Positions 1 to 11,424 of a stretch of 64,000 nt of DNA are shown in pieces. This stretch comes from Phanerodontia chrysosporium (taxonomy: Eukaryota > Basidiomycota > Agaricomycetes > Polyporales > Phanerochaetaceae). Made by a program: the position numbers and the translations under genes. Each line of letters opens with the position of its first letter. The stretch's first letter is position 1. Below the pieces are notes generated by a model. That model saw nothing but the letters and a program-made list of their open reading frames with translations. It searched no databases and was not told where the DNA came from. Location of the stretch: the NCBI GenBank assembly GCA_001910725.1, contig MJGA01000005.1:868001-932000 (forward strand), read 5' to 3'.

Positions 1-462
1 GAGAAGAGGCTGCTCGGTTTAGAGGATCTGGTCCGTTGGCTTTTCCTTCCAGCCCTATGGCGTCGACAGTCACTTGACATGTGCTGACCATCTCTTCCGC
101 GAGCAGAAACCCAAACACACAGCCCGTACAGTTATCGCTGGTGACACAGAGGACGACATGTGAGTAGACTTGCTGATGCTTGTTCACCGCTAAACTCCGG
201 TAATAGGGAAGATGTCCCTCCAGCTCCTTCGGTATCTCTGGAGGTCTCGCCTGCTCAATCGTTCGAAATTCCCATTGCCTCTCAAGCATCGCAGACTCAG
301 CCAGAAACACAGCTTATTTTGGACACTGGAACTCAACCAGAAGATTACTTGAAACGCCAGTCTACCTGTCTGTCCGAAGACGATCACGACATGGACAGAG
401 ACGAGAGGGCAAAGAAGAAAGTCAAGATCTCTATTGGACCCGCTGTGGATCTTGGCGACTAG
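1..462 (+). CDS. 3' end of an unidentified gene with an SQ/TQ cluster (partial)
   Basis: The gene enters from the left edge, so only the C-terminal part is visible. I read three exons, 1-30, 107-159 and 207-462, joined by introns with GT-AG ends and a continuous frame (first exon phase 0, second ends in phase 2). The stop codon is at 460-462. The visible protein is hydrophilic and probably disordered. It carries five SQ or TQ pairs within about 20 residues (277-342), followed by an acidic stretch and a basic patch (AKKKVK) near the end that could be a nuclear localisation signal. SQ/TQ clusters are known targets of ATM/ATR-type kinases; that this protein is such a target is inference. I do not recognise the family. 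The first exon is the least certain part because it is so short. Confidence 0.5.
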
Positions 463-1062
463 ACTTCGACTTTTGTATTGCAGCCTGCTCTGGATCGTCG
501 GGCCTCTTGCAATTCTGCTTCTAGGTCGTGTTGTTCTTGCCGCGCTCTCTATCTCGCTCTTGGCTCTGCTCTTAGGCTGTCCACCTAGCTCCCCATACTT
601 GCTCTTGCAACTGCTCGCCCGTAAATCGCTATATTCTCTTTGTGCATGCTGCCCACGATGCTCTCGATGCTCTCTGTATTATCACTCGTGCCGGAGTCTC
701 GTATTGATAGTATTCGATCGTGGCCTCAGGAGACTTGATCGTATGTGTCACTGCCGCGGTCAGTAAGTGACGCTTAATATGTATAGTAGACTCTTCGTAA
801 ATATGGATCCATTATAGCGATTGATATACCGAAAATCCAGTGCGTGCGTGTAAATATCGAGCACTGCAGAACGCACACAGCTCCCCGACGCCCGCCCGCG
901 GAGCGCCGGAGAGCGCGCTGGCGGCATTTGCCGAAGCACATCAGTCTGAGATTGAACTCTGTTTTGGCGCCATCCACAGTCCTGCCGGCCTCCGCGACAT
1001 TTTCTCAAGCGCACCGTCAAGACACCCGCCGTCGCCGCCGTCACCCACTCCCGACCTTCGCA
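463..1062. other. Intergenic region, RPL30 promoter side
   Basis: This 600-base stretch separates the stop of the left-edge gene from the RPL30 start. The open frames here on both strands are arginine- and cysteine-rich shadows without a family signature. The last 100 bases are rich in C and in CCG/CGC runs, as is common in 5' leaders of highly expressed fungal genes. I see no clear TATA box. Confidence 0.5.
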
Positions 1063-1576
1063 ATGGCCCCTACCAAAAAGTCCAAGGCTGCCAAGTCTAC
1101 CGAGTCCATTGCGTCTCGTCTCGCGCTGGTCGTGAAGTCCGGCAAGTACAGCCTGGGCTACAAGTCCGCGCTCAAGCACATGCGCAACGGCAAGGGTGAG
1201 CACTGTTCCCTTTAACTCTCTCTCCGGGGACTGGAGCGTGAGGCTGAGAAGGTCCCTTGTGCTGACTTTTTTGCCTTCTCTCCGTCAATGTCGGCTATGG
1301 TTTTTGTAGCCAAGCTTGTCTTGATTGCAGGCAACTGTCCCCCTCTCCGCAAGTCTGAGCTTGAGTACTACGCCATGCTCTCCAAGACTTCGGTTCACCA
1401 CTTCGCGGGCACCAACGTTGCTCTCGGTACCGCTGCCGGAAAGCTCTTCCGCGTCGGGTACGTCTCTTTTGCCCCTGTGAACGAATCCAAAGTGCTAACA
1501 TGCCTTTAGTGTCATGACCATCCTTGACCAGGGTGACAGCGACCTCCTCACTGTCGCTGAGGCTGCTGCGCAGTAA
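1063..1576 (+). CDS. RPL30: 60S ribosomal protein L30 (eL30)
   Basis: Structural protein of the large cytosolic ribosomal subunit. Three exons, 1063-1195, 1310-1457 and 1510-1576, give 348 bases and 115 residues, the usual eL30 length. The splice phases (1, then 2) are fixed by the family sequence: GK|AKLV at the first junction and FRVG|VMTI at the second. Recognisable motifs are [16 protein letters not shown] in the middle and [10 protein letters not shown] at the C-terminus. The start codon lies in the context CGCAATGGCC, followed by the typical basic N-terminus MAPTKKSK. The first intron is 114 bases, about twice the local norm. In budding yeast this protein represses splicing of its own transcript; whether that holds here cannot be read from the sequence. 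Confidence 0.97.
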
Positions 1577-1913
1577 ATGCGTTAGCGAGGCGAGGGTACT
1601 CATGTAGTTTTACATTATTGTATGATTCGTTGCCCTATGCTATGACCGCTTCGTATACCAGCTCTTCGTCTTGCCTCAAAGCCACGTAAAATGTGCCGAG
1701 CATTCACCATGTGTCAAGTTCCGATGTTAGAACATTGAAATTCTCAAGATGCGTCGACGGCCCGACATATAGAGTCACTCGTATCAAGGGATGCTGCCTG
1801 CGCTACTCGTATTCCGTGTGTATACTTTACGGACCCGTTGCAAGTGCCAGCAGGGGTGTATGCATAACTGGGGGCGTGTGCTACAGGAGAGCCAGACGGC
1901 GAAGAGGATATCT
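1577..1913. other. Convergent 3' intergenic region
   Basis: RPL30 (+) and the SQ-rich gene (-) end toward each other here. The stretch should hold both 3' untranslated regions. No gene is visible. Confidence 0.5.
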
Positions 1914-4900
1914 TCAACAAACCAATAACGGCCTCCCCGACGCATCTAGCAACAACAGCCGCACTCCATGGAACATGCGCCGACTCGAGTGGTTCATACG
2001 CTTCATGCGCTCCTCGCGGGTCTCCCTCCTCGCTAACGATCGTGGCGCTGCACCCTGGAGAGGAGTGACCGCCCGCTCCAGGTTGTCTTCCGCCTCTTGC
2101 TCGCCAGCGGACCTTGTCTTCTGAATCGGTGGCTGCTCCTGTACTGTCGATGGACCATCGCCCTCCACGTGCGAATCGACGCGCTTGCGCTTCATCCCAC
2201 GGTCCTCGGCGCGTCGTCGCCCATCTCGACGTCGGGCGCGCGTTCCTTGCCCTTGCCCTTGCGCGAGTCCTTCTCAGGCCCGTTCCGCTCCCTGTCCCCA
2301 TCCGAGCCCGTGAGGCGTTCGCGGATGCGCCGGAGCGCGACGATCTCCGGCGGCAGCGTGCACTCGTAGCGCCACACGTCCAGCAGGTACCGCACCGTCA
2401 TAGCGTAGCGCGCGTCGAGCTCGAGCAGGACGTGGTCGACGCCTGCGAGGACGTCGCGCATCCGGCGTGCATGCTCATCCTCGTCTTGCGAGTTAGTGTC
2501 GTCCGCTACATCGGCGCCCGTACGCGCCACAACAAATCGTACGCCGACGAGCCCGACGCGCGCCGCGCGCCGCATGAGGAGCACAAAGTCCCAGAAGCCC
2601 CGCAGCGCGTCCGCCGTCCACACGAGCTCGCCGGGCGCGTCCTGAAAACTGCTCGACGTCGCAGGGCTCGACGCGATCATCTGCGGGAGCGCACGCAGCG
2701 CGGCGCGGAGCCGATCCGCGCTGAACGCCTGCGTCCAGACCGTGGGCTCCTCGGGCTCGCGCGGCGGGCTGCCTGAGGCCAGCACGCCCCACGGCGTCAC
2801 TGCGAACCGCGCGTCTGGCGGCACAAGCATGCTCGCGGGAGAACATCCAAAGCCGAGGCTCCCGCGCACGGGCACCACCCATGCGCAGCGACCGTGCGGG
2901 CTGCACAGGAAGGCTTCTGCTGAGGCACGGTCGTATGGCGGGAGCGGGCGCGGGACGGGCGTGATGGCCTGTTTCTTGCTCTTGCCATCCCTCGGAGTGG
3001 GGTCTGAAAGCGGAGGACGTGCTCCGTCGTCGTTGCGAAATCCATAGTACAACGGATCCGGGTTGGTGAAGATATCGTACTGGTCGACCTCCATGCCACC
3101 GCCCTGCTGCCGCGGCGCAGACGGCTGCGTCGCAGGCCATTGCTCTTGGGTACACTGTTGCGAGTCATGGTACTCTTTGTACGCCAGTTCCTTGCGTCCT
3201 CGAGCGAAGCTCTCGGGATCCGTCGGAAGCGAGCCCATGATGGAGTAACCGGGCTCAGGCGATGACACGTCTTCCATCGACGTGTCCGCTGCAGCGGCGG
3301 CGTCAGGGGCAGCAAGTACGGTACCCCGTGTCGGCACCGGCCACTCGTGCGGTAGTGGAACTGCCCATGCGATACTTTGCTGTGACTCGATGCGCACACG
3401 GCGCTGCGTCTTAAGCCTGTCCCACTCAGCCATCAGCGCAGCCTCCTCCCGTTCACGTGCCTCACGCTCTCTCCGCTCCCGCTCCTCCTGCGAGTCGGGC
3501 ACGATGGTCTCGCTGGGTCGCCGCGGAATGCGCAGCGCACGGGGGACCTCGGTGGGAAACGATGACACTACCGGGGCAGGCTCGCTGTGCGAGGTGGGGA
3601 GGTCCGCAGGCGGCTCCGGATCCGGCTCATGTTCAGAAGGTGGATCTACAATGGACGGCTCGCGCGGAGGCGGGCATGGCGTAAACGCAAACGGCGGCGG
3701 ACCCTTGGGCTTGCGTGTGGTCTTGGCCGTCAGCTTCAATACCATCGTGTTCGGGTTTGCAGGCGTTTCTGGCGGTGGGACTACGCCCGCCACCCGTTCA
3801 TGCACGGGCATCGGAGTTGAGGGACCTCGCATGGGTTCTGGCACCGCGGCAAGGCGTGATGGCCCCGGTATAGGTGCAGGCGGACGCTGCTGCGTATGCG
3901 CCGGCGTCGGGAGATGCCCGGGTTGTACTTGCGATTGGGATGACTGCGAATGGCGCTGCGGGTCCTCCTGCGGCGCGGCCGGGGGCAGCATACCGTGACG
4001 ACGCTGCGATAGGCCCTCCTGCGACCTCGGCGACTCCTCCAGAGTGGCACGTGTGGTCCGAGGACTTGCGACGCGCGCGCGGGGAGCGACTCCTGGGATG
4101 GCCTCCGCGGGCCTTGCGAGCCGGCGGAGCTCTGGCTGAGCAGCCGCTGCGTGCTGTTCGTGTACCGACTGCGCGCGTCGTCCTGTCCCGCACGCGTAAC
4201 CATGTGCGGATCCAGCCCATAGTCCGCGGCGTACGGGTCACCGTCGTCGACGGCGTCCTCGCGTGGGACACGCCCATACGCGCGCTCGAGCGCCTCGTCG
4301 TACCGCGGGCCCCAGACTGCCCGCGCGGCCATGCGTGCGTATGCCTCCTCGGGTGGGAGGTACGCACTCGGCACTGGCGACCACTGCGCTCTTGCACTTG
4401 CGACCCGCCTGGGTTCTGCTGCGAGAGCGCATGGAGTGCTTGCGAGTTCAGTGGGCGCACTTGTGACGGAGGCAGCTGGGAGCCGAGAGCAAGCGGCGAA
4501 TGCGGCTGAGCGACCTGCGAGTGCGGTGCGCGCCCGAGGATTTGTGACCAGTGTACGCTCTCTGGGCTCCAGTCGGCCGGGAGCATATGCGACTGAGAGT
4601 TCATGGGGGTTGTGACATCGTGGGCCCGCTCGAGATCTTCCGTTTGGGCTTGAGGGGCGGTCTCGTACTGTGTCTCATGCCTTCGAGGCGGCAGCCGCTC
4701 AGTAGGATCGTCACGTGGCATACCATAATCCAGAGATGAATTGTCCGTACATCTTCCTCTCCAGGCGGACTGGCGGGACGCGACCTCTGGTCGATGTCCA
4801 TACTTGTGGCGAACATAAACGACCGCCCTTGGTCGAATGTAGGGTCAGCGTGAAATGTAAGCCCAGGTGGGCTGTCTCCGTCGTGCTGGCTTCGAACGGG

Positions 4901-6610
4901 AGAGCATGATAGCATGTGGTTGCCATCATGAGCAGCAGCAGAGAATAAGCCAGGCGGTGTTTCGCTATCCTCCGATTGTGGATCATAAGTGCGTACGGGC
5001 GGGCGTGCAACGGCGAACCTGGAGCTGGAGGAGGAATGCGGCTTTCACTTGAGCCGTACAAACTGCCCTGCGAGCCTTGTGAGATATTGACCCCACGACG
5101 AGGATGTGAGCTCCCTACGTGATGCCAGATGAGTAGTTATAGTATAAGTTTCCCAGAGACACATACCTGGGCCCGGCTTGCTCGCAGAAACATAGAGGCT
5201 ATCCTGCGAAACGGAATGTTGCTGGGCTTGCGGTAAGGCGGCATAACTGACTGTTGAATGACATGAATGCGAAATACCATTGACCACAAAAGTGTACATA
5301 CGAGAGTTGTCGGACGTTGGTTGAGGCATTGCCACGCCCTGCGAGCCATACAAGCTACCTTGACTGCTGCCAGACTCATGCTGCTTTGCGCCAAGCTGCA
5401 TTTGATTAGGCGGAAATGGTGGCAGTGACAGGTACCACCGCGAGGACTCTACGGGAATCTCAGCAGGTTGCACTTGTTATACATATGGGGAAGATACCGC
5501 ACCCGAGAAGCCCTTGGACATGCTCTCTTGCACGAATGACCGCGGCTGAGCTTGCGGGAAAGAATGTGATAGCCCTTCGAAGTACATGAGCCCAGATAAT
5601 TGTAGCAGCGACGACAGACGTACCATAGCCGTGCCCAAGCTGAGATCCGCGGAGACTACCGCCGATTGGTGTCCAGACACATATAGGCGTGATGCATCTC
5701 GTATGCTATGAGCCTTGGAAGCTGTAGAACGACAGTGAGCGCACCTGATGCGTCTTTGGTGGTGTCGTACCGCGAAAATGACAGTTCTTGTGCCTCGTTC
5801 GCGAATGAGAATGACTGGCCTTGCTGGGCGTGAGCCGCCGTTCACTGTCATGTCGGTAGCAAGTGCGTACCAGGCGCGGAGTTGGATCGAGCTACGGGCA
5901 ATTCCTGTGAGCCACGCAGGCATTTGACTGCAGCCGATAGGTGCTGATATGCTTGGAGTTGTTGCTGGTTGGGTGGTAGGGTGGCAATGAAGGATTTGTA
6001 TTAAATGCATCTTATGGGAACTGAGTACAAGAGACGTCCGGGAGAGGGCACACGACGCACCAGATATGTCCTTGTTGCCGTCCGCCAAAGCCCCGGACGG
6101 ACGCGAGCTCCCGTGCCGCCGGCTGTGAGGGGTGCTGCCCTGGCGCTGGCTCGCGCTTTGGGAACGGCTGTGCATGTGCAGTTGGTTGGTAGACGGGATA
6201 TCGCAGAGACAGGGTATCGAGTTTGACGAGACGTTGGGAGGAGCAGAGTACAGTGCAAGCTGGTTGGGTGGCAGGCCTATGGAGGAGGACGCAGGGTGAG
6301 GATCGGATGAGCGCAGAGGGCCAGAGGCGGAGGAGACTTCTTGTACTGCGGCATCGTGTGGAGCGCTATGTCGGGACAACGGGTGGGCTGGTGGCGAGAC
6401 GCTTGCCCTTGTCTGTCTCGTTGCTGTGTGCACAAAAGGCTCGAGGGCAGAGACGTCGGCGGGCAGGAGATGCTCGGGGGCGAGAGCGGGAAGGGCGACG
6501 TCGAGCCATGTCTGGCTTGGGCGGGCGTCGTGTGCGAGGGCGGCGGCGTGGCGGAGGGCATCGAGTCGGGTCGGGCGGCGGTCGCTCGAGGCGAAGACAT
6601 GGACGTTCAT
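1914..6610 (-). CDS. Large SQ-rich, mostly disordered protein of unknown function
   Basis: A long minus-strand gene assembled from several open stretches: the N-terminal part starts at 6610 (MNVHVFASSDRR), middle exons lie near 5470-5045 and 5030-4400, and a long 3' part runs from about 4100 to 1914. Most of the protein is low in complexity and rich in Ser, Pro, Gln and Arg. It has many SQ pairs; about eight fall within roughly 75 residues at 4400-4640. The element SQGSLYGS recurs (near 5060-5085 and 5330-5360). The C-terminal third (3000-2250) looks folded, with Trp- and Leu-rich segments such as LRGFWDFVLLMRRAA and TVRYLLDVWRYE. A basic KRKR motif just after 2195 may be a nuclear signal. 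The frame breaks at about 4390, 4040-4110 and 2195, each consistent with one missing base. I could not resolve the 5' introns fully and do not recognise the family. Confidence 0.6.
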
Positions 6611-6768
6611 CGCAGCTGCACCTTCCGTTACTGGAACACGTGAGCCGTGACATACGCGCCGTTACGCGCCCGGGCCGACTCTTGCAAACGTCACACTGCA
6701 ATAAAACAAGCGTACATCCCATGCATTGTGACATTGCAAGGTGTAATGATGTGTACAAAGCTACTGTA

Positions 6769-8008
6769 TCAGCTCGCAGAAGGACAGAATGTGACCTGAT
6801 AGTTGGCACCCAAGGAAGAGCTGCAGATCAAGAGTGACGGGTTTTGGTCTGCGATCCTGTCAGCATGGTTCCGCAGGACCACCATATACCGCTAACTGAC
6901 CGTAAGCATAAGCGAGAGCATCAGGGCAGTTTCCCTCTGATTGTTGTTCACGTCGACTTAGTACAGACCGGGAGGATACAATTCCACTTACTGAAATAAG
7001 AGTAGTAGGCAACATGGGAGGCAGGGCATGTTGCTGGAGTATTGTATTGACCCGTACAGCAGTTTGGCGAGTTTGCTGAACATGATTTAGGGGACTGTTA
7101 CAGAGCTGACGCGAAGGATGCTCTCACCAGGGTTGGTATCGACCTCACATGCGCTTTTGCAGCCAACCGCAAAGCCTGTGGAATTGAATGGGCCTGCAAG
7201 CGGCGCGGGGCCTAACAAGGGTGAATATAATCAGGCTGCGGTCTAATCTATAGCATCGGCACTCACAGTTGATGTTAAGGTCGGCCGGGCAGCTTGGCAC
7301 GAAGCAGCCCTTGTCGTTGTCGACGCGCATAGGCAGGTTGAAGCCATCGACGAGAGATACTGACAGACAATCAGACCTACCAAGAGTTATGGTTAGCTAG
7401 ATGCTCACCGTCGGCATAGTCAATATTGTTAGAGCTTAGCGAGAAGTCTGCCACAGTGACGGGACCAGCACCCTGCCCCGGAAATCACAGGTGAGTCCAA
7501 CTGTCAACTATGCAAGATGCAGAACAAACAGTGCCAGTTTTCGGGTCACACTCGAGGCCTCCAGCACATCCGCCATCGGCGCATTGAGTCAAGGGGTCTG
7601 GGTTGCTGAAATCGCAGTCGCGGCGAGCCTGTACCTGTGATCAGCCTCTGTAGGGACGAACAACGGCTATGGAGCATACCCAGATGCGCCCAGCCTTCCA
7701 GTTATTGGGCACGCTGAAGCTCACGGAGGTGAACGGCGCTGCCTCCCACCCAGTTGCATGGTCTGGTACAGCGCTGCCGACATTTGGATCAGTGAAGATC
7801 TAGTCAGAACCGTGGTGAGAACGATGTTAAGCTCTGAGTATTGCTAACTGCTCACGGCTGGCCTGTGGGCACATGGTGAGTGTGATTCTCGAATATTTTG
7901 CAATGCTGCTTACCAGATCGTGAACGGGCAATTGTTGAGCACGGCAAAAGTGCGTCCATGTACTAGATACGCAAAAGGGAGCAGGGATACCAGATGTACG
8001 AGCTTCAT
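6769..8008 (-). CDS. Secreted thaumatin-like protein
   Basis: About ten short exons encode roughly 250 residues. The start at 8008 gives a signal peptide (MKLVHLVSLLPFAYLVHG) followed by the family opening AVLNNCPFTIWPA. Later family landmarks appear in order: IFTDPN, RRDCDFS, CADGGCAGGLECD, VSLVDGFNLPM, CFVPSCPADLN, GFAVGCKSACE, NCCTG, CPDALAYAYD and the terminal VTFCPSAS before the stop at 6769-6771. Even cysteine spacing fits the disulfide-rich thaumatin fold. Exon 1 is 7914-8008. Exon 2 is only 7 bases (7856-7862) and exon 3 is 7680-7799. Fungal thaumatin-like proteins act outside the cell, and some hydrolyse beta-1,3-glucan in the cell wall; that activity is inferred from the family, not shown here. 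Frame is intact throughout. Confidence 0.93.
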
Positions 8009-9788
8009 TCTACGACGGCGAGACCTTGAACTCGTTGGCTCGTCCAGAATCCAAGATGGTATTTATGACCAACACCGTCCGCTGACCGCAGGCAAAGCCC
8101 CAGATCATCAATGCCAATCGCGACCGGGGCTGGCTCGCCGCAATGACGGCACACGCATGTGGAAACATTGTCCTGCCTGCGGCATTGCACATGGGCTTGC
8201 GCCTTCGGACGAGGATATGTCTGATGGGACCGGGCACAGGGTAAGCACAAAGCTAGATGATGGTCACAAGGGCGATGCGCACCTTCGGACTCGAACTGAT
8301 CGCGTCAAGCGCAATCAGCAATAGCCTGTCCGGGAAGATGAGCCGTAAGGCATGTGGTCTTCCGATGGCAGAGGTACGAGAGGGCTGCAGCAGTCTGGCC
8401 GCGAGTTCGGAGACACGTCATAGCGCTACATGTCGATTTAGCGCGTGAATGGTAGCACCACAACAGCTCAGGTCTGCGCCAATGTAATCAACGAGAGCCT
8501 TTAGACATCAGCAAAAGTTTCGTTTCGTAAGATGTGTGAGGGCTCCGCTAGTACCTGCCAGGTAGGAACTCAATCGCCGGTCAAGTTTGAGATGAACTCT
8601 GGCCTGTGAATCGTCGCGGACGTTTACATTGATATATGGCGAGCAATCAGATACAAAATCATATCAATCAAATAGAATCACGAGGCTTACACATGAAGTC
8701 TCTCTAGGAAAGAGTCGATTGACGAGTATCAAAAGCAAGAGGAGGCGCGAAACGGAATCGCCATGTCACGTGTACCGACGGCCTTGTGGCGTCTACGTGG
8801 GAATACTCGGGCTGATCCGAAGACCGCGTTCTCCCAACAGGAAGTGGCAAGACGCGACTCTCAACACCCAGAACTAGCTCGGCAAATATCCATGTCATTG
8901 ACTGCATAGAAAATAAGACATGGTATCAAAGACTGTAATCCTATGCAGAGATCATTCTCTCTGTCATCTCTACGAGCGCCACGGCTCAGCCTCGTGCTGT
9001 AGCTTGAGCCGTGCTCTCCACAACATGTGACAACTTGACAGATGGACTCGCAGAGTTCTATGTGCTCAACGAATGTTTGTGGGTCATTGTTTACGAACAT
9101 TTTGTGTCGATTTGCGCTAACACACCCCTCAGTGTCCGGATCTCGACGTGGAACCGTCGATCACTCACCATGACAAGCGGTGGTCAGGGGTCCGCATGCC
9201 TAGCCGTTTCTCGCAGCATTTGCTATAAGGGTGGGCCTTGCAGTTGATCTGGTCGTCAGGCTGTACCCTAAATGTGACTCCTCGCCGCTGCCAGGTGGCG
9301 AAGCTTCTGCACGATATCGCACTGCCTGCGTCCTCCTTCCAAGGCTGAGATTGCCCCGACATCGCCTTTCTCATGTCAGACGGAATGCCGGTGCTGTGCG
9401 ACTTCCCTTAACATTGCCCCTATTAGCCAGGGTATCCAGGTGTGTTGCTTCATCCGCAGTCTATCTGGATTCCTTTCATTTTCTGTGGGCATTGATGTTC
9501 AATGCTGTGTCTATCATCGAGCATTCCGCGCTACGCCGTCAACATGCGAAGCATCTAAGCTGGGTTCTTCGGCTCGCTTGACTTAGCTTATTCTGCTCGT
9601 GACTGACCGCAGCGGAGGCAATACTCAGGCAATGCGAACCTTAGTATTCCATAAGAGAGTACAAGTGCGCGGAGTGAACGCGAGCCTCTCTTAGGCTCCG
9701 ACACCTACATGTGCAGTAGTTGAGTCTGTCAGTGATCTTCGCTTGCAAAGTACGCTCACGGTTGAGTTGATGCTGCCAGGATTATAGG
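8009..9788. other. Gene-poor gap of 1.8 kb
   Basis: The region upstream of the thaumatin-like gene and of the next plus-strand gene. It should hold both promoters. Short open frames exist, for example a minus-strand frame at 9165-9374 containing FRVQPDDQINCKAHPYSKC, but none joins into a gene with convincing splice sites, and I see no protein family. A decayed gene remnant on the minus strand near 9.0-9.4 kb is possible. Confidence 0.4.
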
Positions 9789-11237
9789 ATGTTGACTATC
9801 CGTGAAGTCGGCATCGTCCCCTGCGTGGAGAGATTCGTCAGCACAAACTACCTCCTGCGTCACATCGTCGTTCTTGGTGTGCTGGTGGTCTTCACACTGT
9901 GCGCCTCCATTTTGATCTACGTGCTCTCCATCCACTACGGCCATGCGACTGCTTTCTCTTCGTCTGACCCCCGCACCGGTTTTCAAGCCGGCACGAGCGG
10001 ACGCGACACGATGGACATCATCTCTGCTTGCGCTTCGACACTGGTCACATGCGTCTATAGCTCCGTGCACTTCGACGTCCCGCGCTCGTATGCCCATCGC
10101 CTGCCCTTCCTGCAGAAGCTCCGCTCGCGGGACTACTGGCTCGAGTTCTGGACGAAGGTCTCCTTCTGGCTGCTCGGCGTCTTCTCGCCAGAGATGCTCG
10201 TGCTGCACGCCTTCTACGAGCACGTCATCGCCGCGCGCGACGTCGCGTGGATGCGCGCACACGGGCACACGGAGTGGACGCTCTCGCTCGCATTCGCCGC
10301 GGACATGGGCGCACTCACGACGCCGGAGGGACGGCGCGTGCGCTCAGGCTTCGCGCTGCACGAGGATGCCGCGCGGACGCACGCACCGGGCGGCTTCGCG
10401 TTCGACTGCGCGGCGCTCGCGCACGAGCTCGCGGACCACACCAAGGCGGACGTGCTCTTCAAGCTGCTCACGACGCTCCAGATCGTGCGCTTCCTCGTCG
10501 GCACGCTCGCGCGCGCCGCGACGCGCCTCCCGCTCGCCCCGCTCGAGACCGTCACGTGCGCATATGTGCTCTGCACGCTCGTGTACTACGGGCTCTGGTT
10601 CCAGAAGCCGTACAACGTCAACGAGCGCATCGTCGTGCGTGCGCATCCTACGCTGCACCGCGCCAAGCGCGTCACGAAGGACGCACAAGCCACGACGCAG
10701 TGCCCCCGCTGGCTGCCACAACGCCTGCATGCATTCTGGAGGGAGACATTCATTCCGTTTCTCGAGCCTCCGCTAGGCGAGACAGATCGCTTGCGTGGGA
10801 GCGAACATCTCTGGCAGAAGAGTCCTTGTGAGTCTTTGAACTGTGAAGCAGGAGACGCAGAACTCACAGCGGAGGCAGACATGACCCAGGGCTCGCTTGT
10901 TGCAGCCGCGGCGAGTTTGTTGGTCGGGATCGCGCACGTGCTCTGCTGGGACGTCGAATTTCCCAACAGCAATGGCCAAGTACTCTGGCGCTGCTGCACT
11001 GTGCTTCTAATCGTTCTTCCCATCGCCGTTTTCACAATTATCCTCGGTGCCGCCGTCATCGACAAACGCTGGGTCACCGACGTCATGAACAAGATGTCGC
11101 TTACAATGATTGTCATATATTGTGTTGCACGGCTCATTCTTCTCATCTTGCTTGGCCATTCTTTTCAGAGCTTGCCCGCCGGGGTGTATAGCACTCGAGA
11201 TATCTCGTGGTTGTCGTTCGTACCTTTCATCCATTAG
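9789..11237 (+). CDS. Multi-span integral membrane protein of an expanded fungal family
   Basis: A single uninterrupted frame of 482 residues, which is unusual beside its intron-rich neighbours. Hydrophobic segments that look membrane-spanning lie at about residues 25-47, 122-145, 255-275, 363-380, 394-420 and 435-455. The motif TLQIVRFLVGTLAR followed by PLAPLETVTCAYVL and YYGLWFQKPYNVNE matches a pattern I know from a large basidiomycete family of unknown function, where a Trp-Lys-Pro-Leu-Asn-Val element follows a hydrophobic helix. Function, substrate and membrane are unknown. The ATG at 9789 is the first in-frame start and leads directly into a soluble N-terminus and the first helix. Confidence 0.8.
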   Translation: MLTIREVGIVPCVERFVSTNYLLRHIVVLGVLVVFTLCASILIYVLSIHYGHATAFSSSDPRTGFQAGTSGRDTMDIISACASTLVTCVYSSVHFDVPRSYAHRLPFLQKLRSRDYWLEFWTKVSFWLLGVFSPEMLVLHAFYEHVIAARDVAWMRAHGHTEWTLSLAFAADMGALTTPEGRRVRSGFALHEDAARTHAPGGFAFDCAALAHELADHTKADVLFKLLTTLQIVRFLVGTLARAATRLPLAPLETVTCAYVLCTLVYYGLWFQKPYNVNERIVVRAHPTLHRAKRVTKDAQATTQCPRWLPQRLHAFWRETFIPFLEPPLGETDRLRGSEHLWQKSPCESLNCEAGDAELTAEADMTQGSLVAAAASLLVGIAHVLCWDVEFPNSNGQVLWRCCTVLLIVLPIAVFTIILGAAVIDKRWVTDVMNKMSLTMIVIYCVARLILLILLGHSFQSLPAGVYSTRDISWLSFVPFIH

Positions 11238-11424
11238 AGCTTCGTACAAGACCATCTATTCGTGAACAAGAAAGACATCACATTATAAGGACTATGGACT
11301 ATTAGCAGAGCAACTAGTAGCAGTGATAATCACGACTAAAGCATGTAATTAATCCCGAGGACTTGACGTACTAGCATATGACGTGCATGGATCTTTGCCA
11401 CGAGCAATGCTCGATTGACTTGTT

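Noticed and set aside
3282..3998. Plus-strand frame of 238 residues opposite the SQ-rich gene
   Set aside because: Gly/Ser/Cys-rich composition is what antisense of a Pro/Ser-rich frame gives; no independent support.
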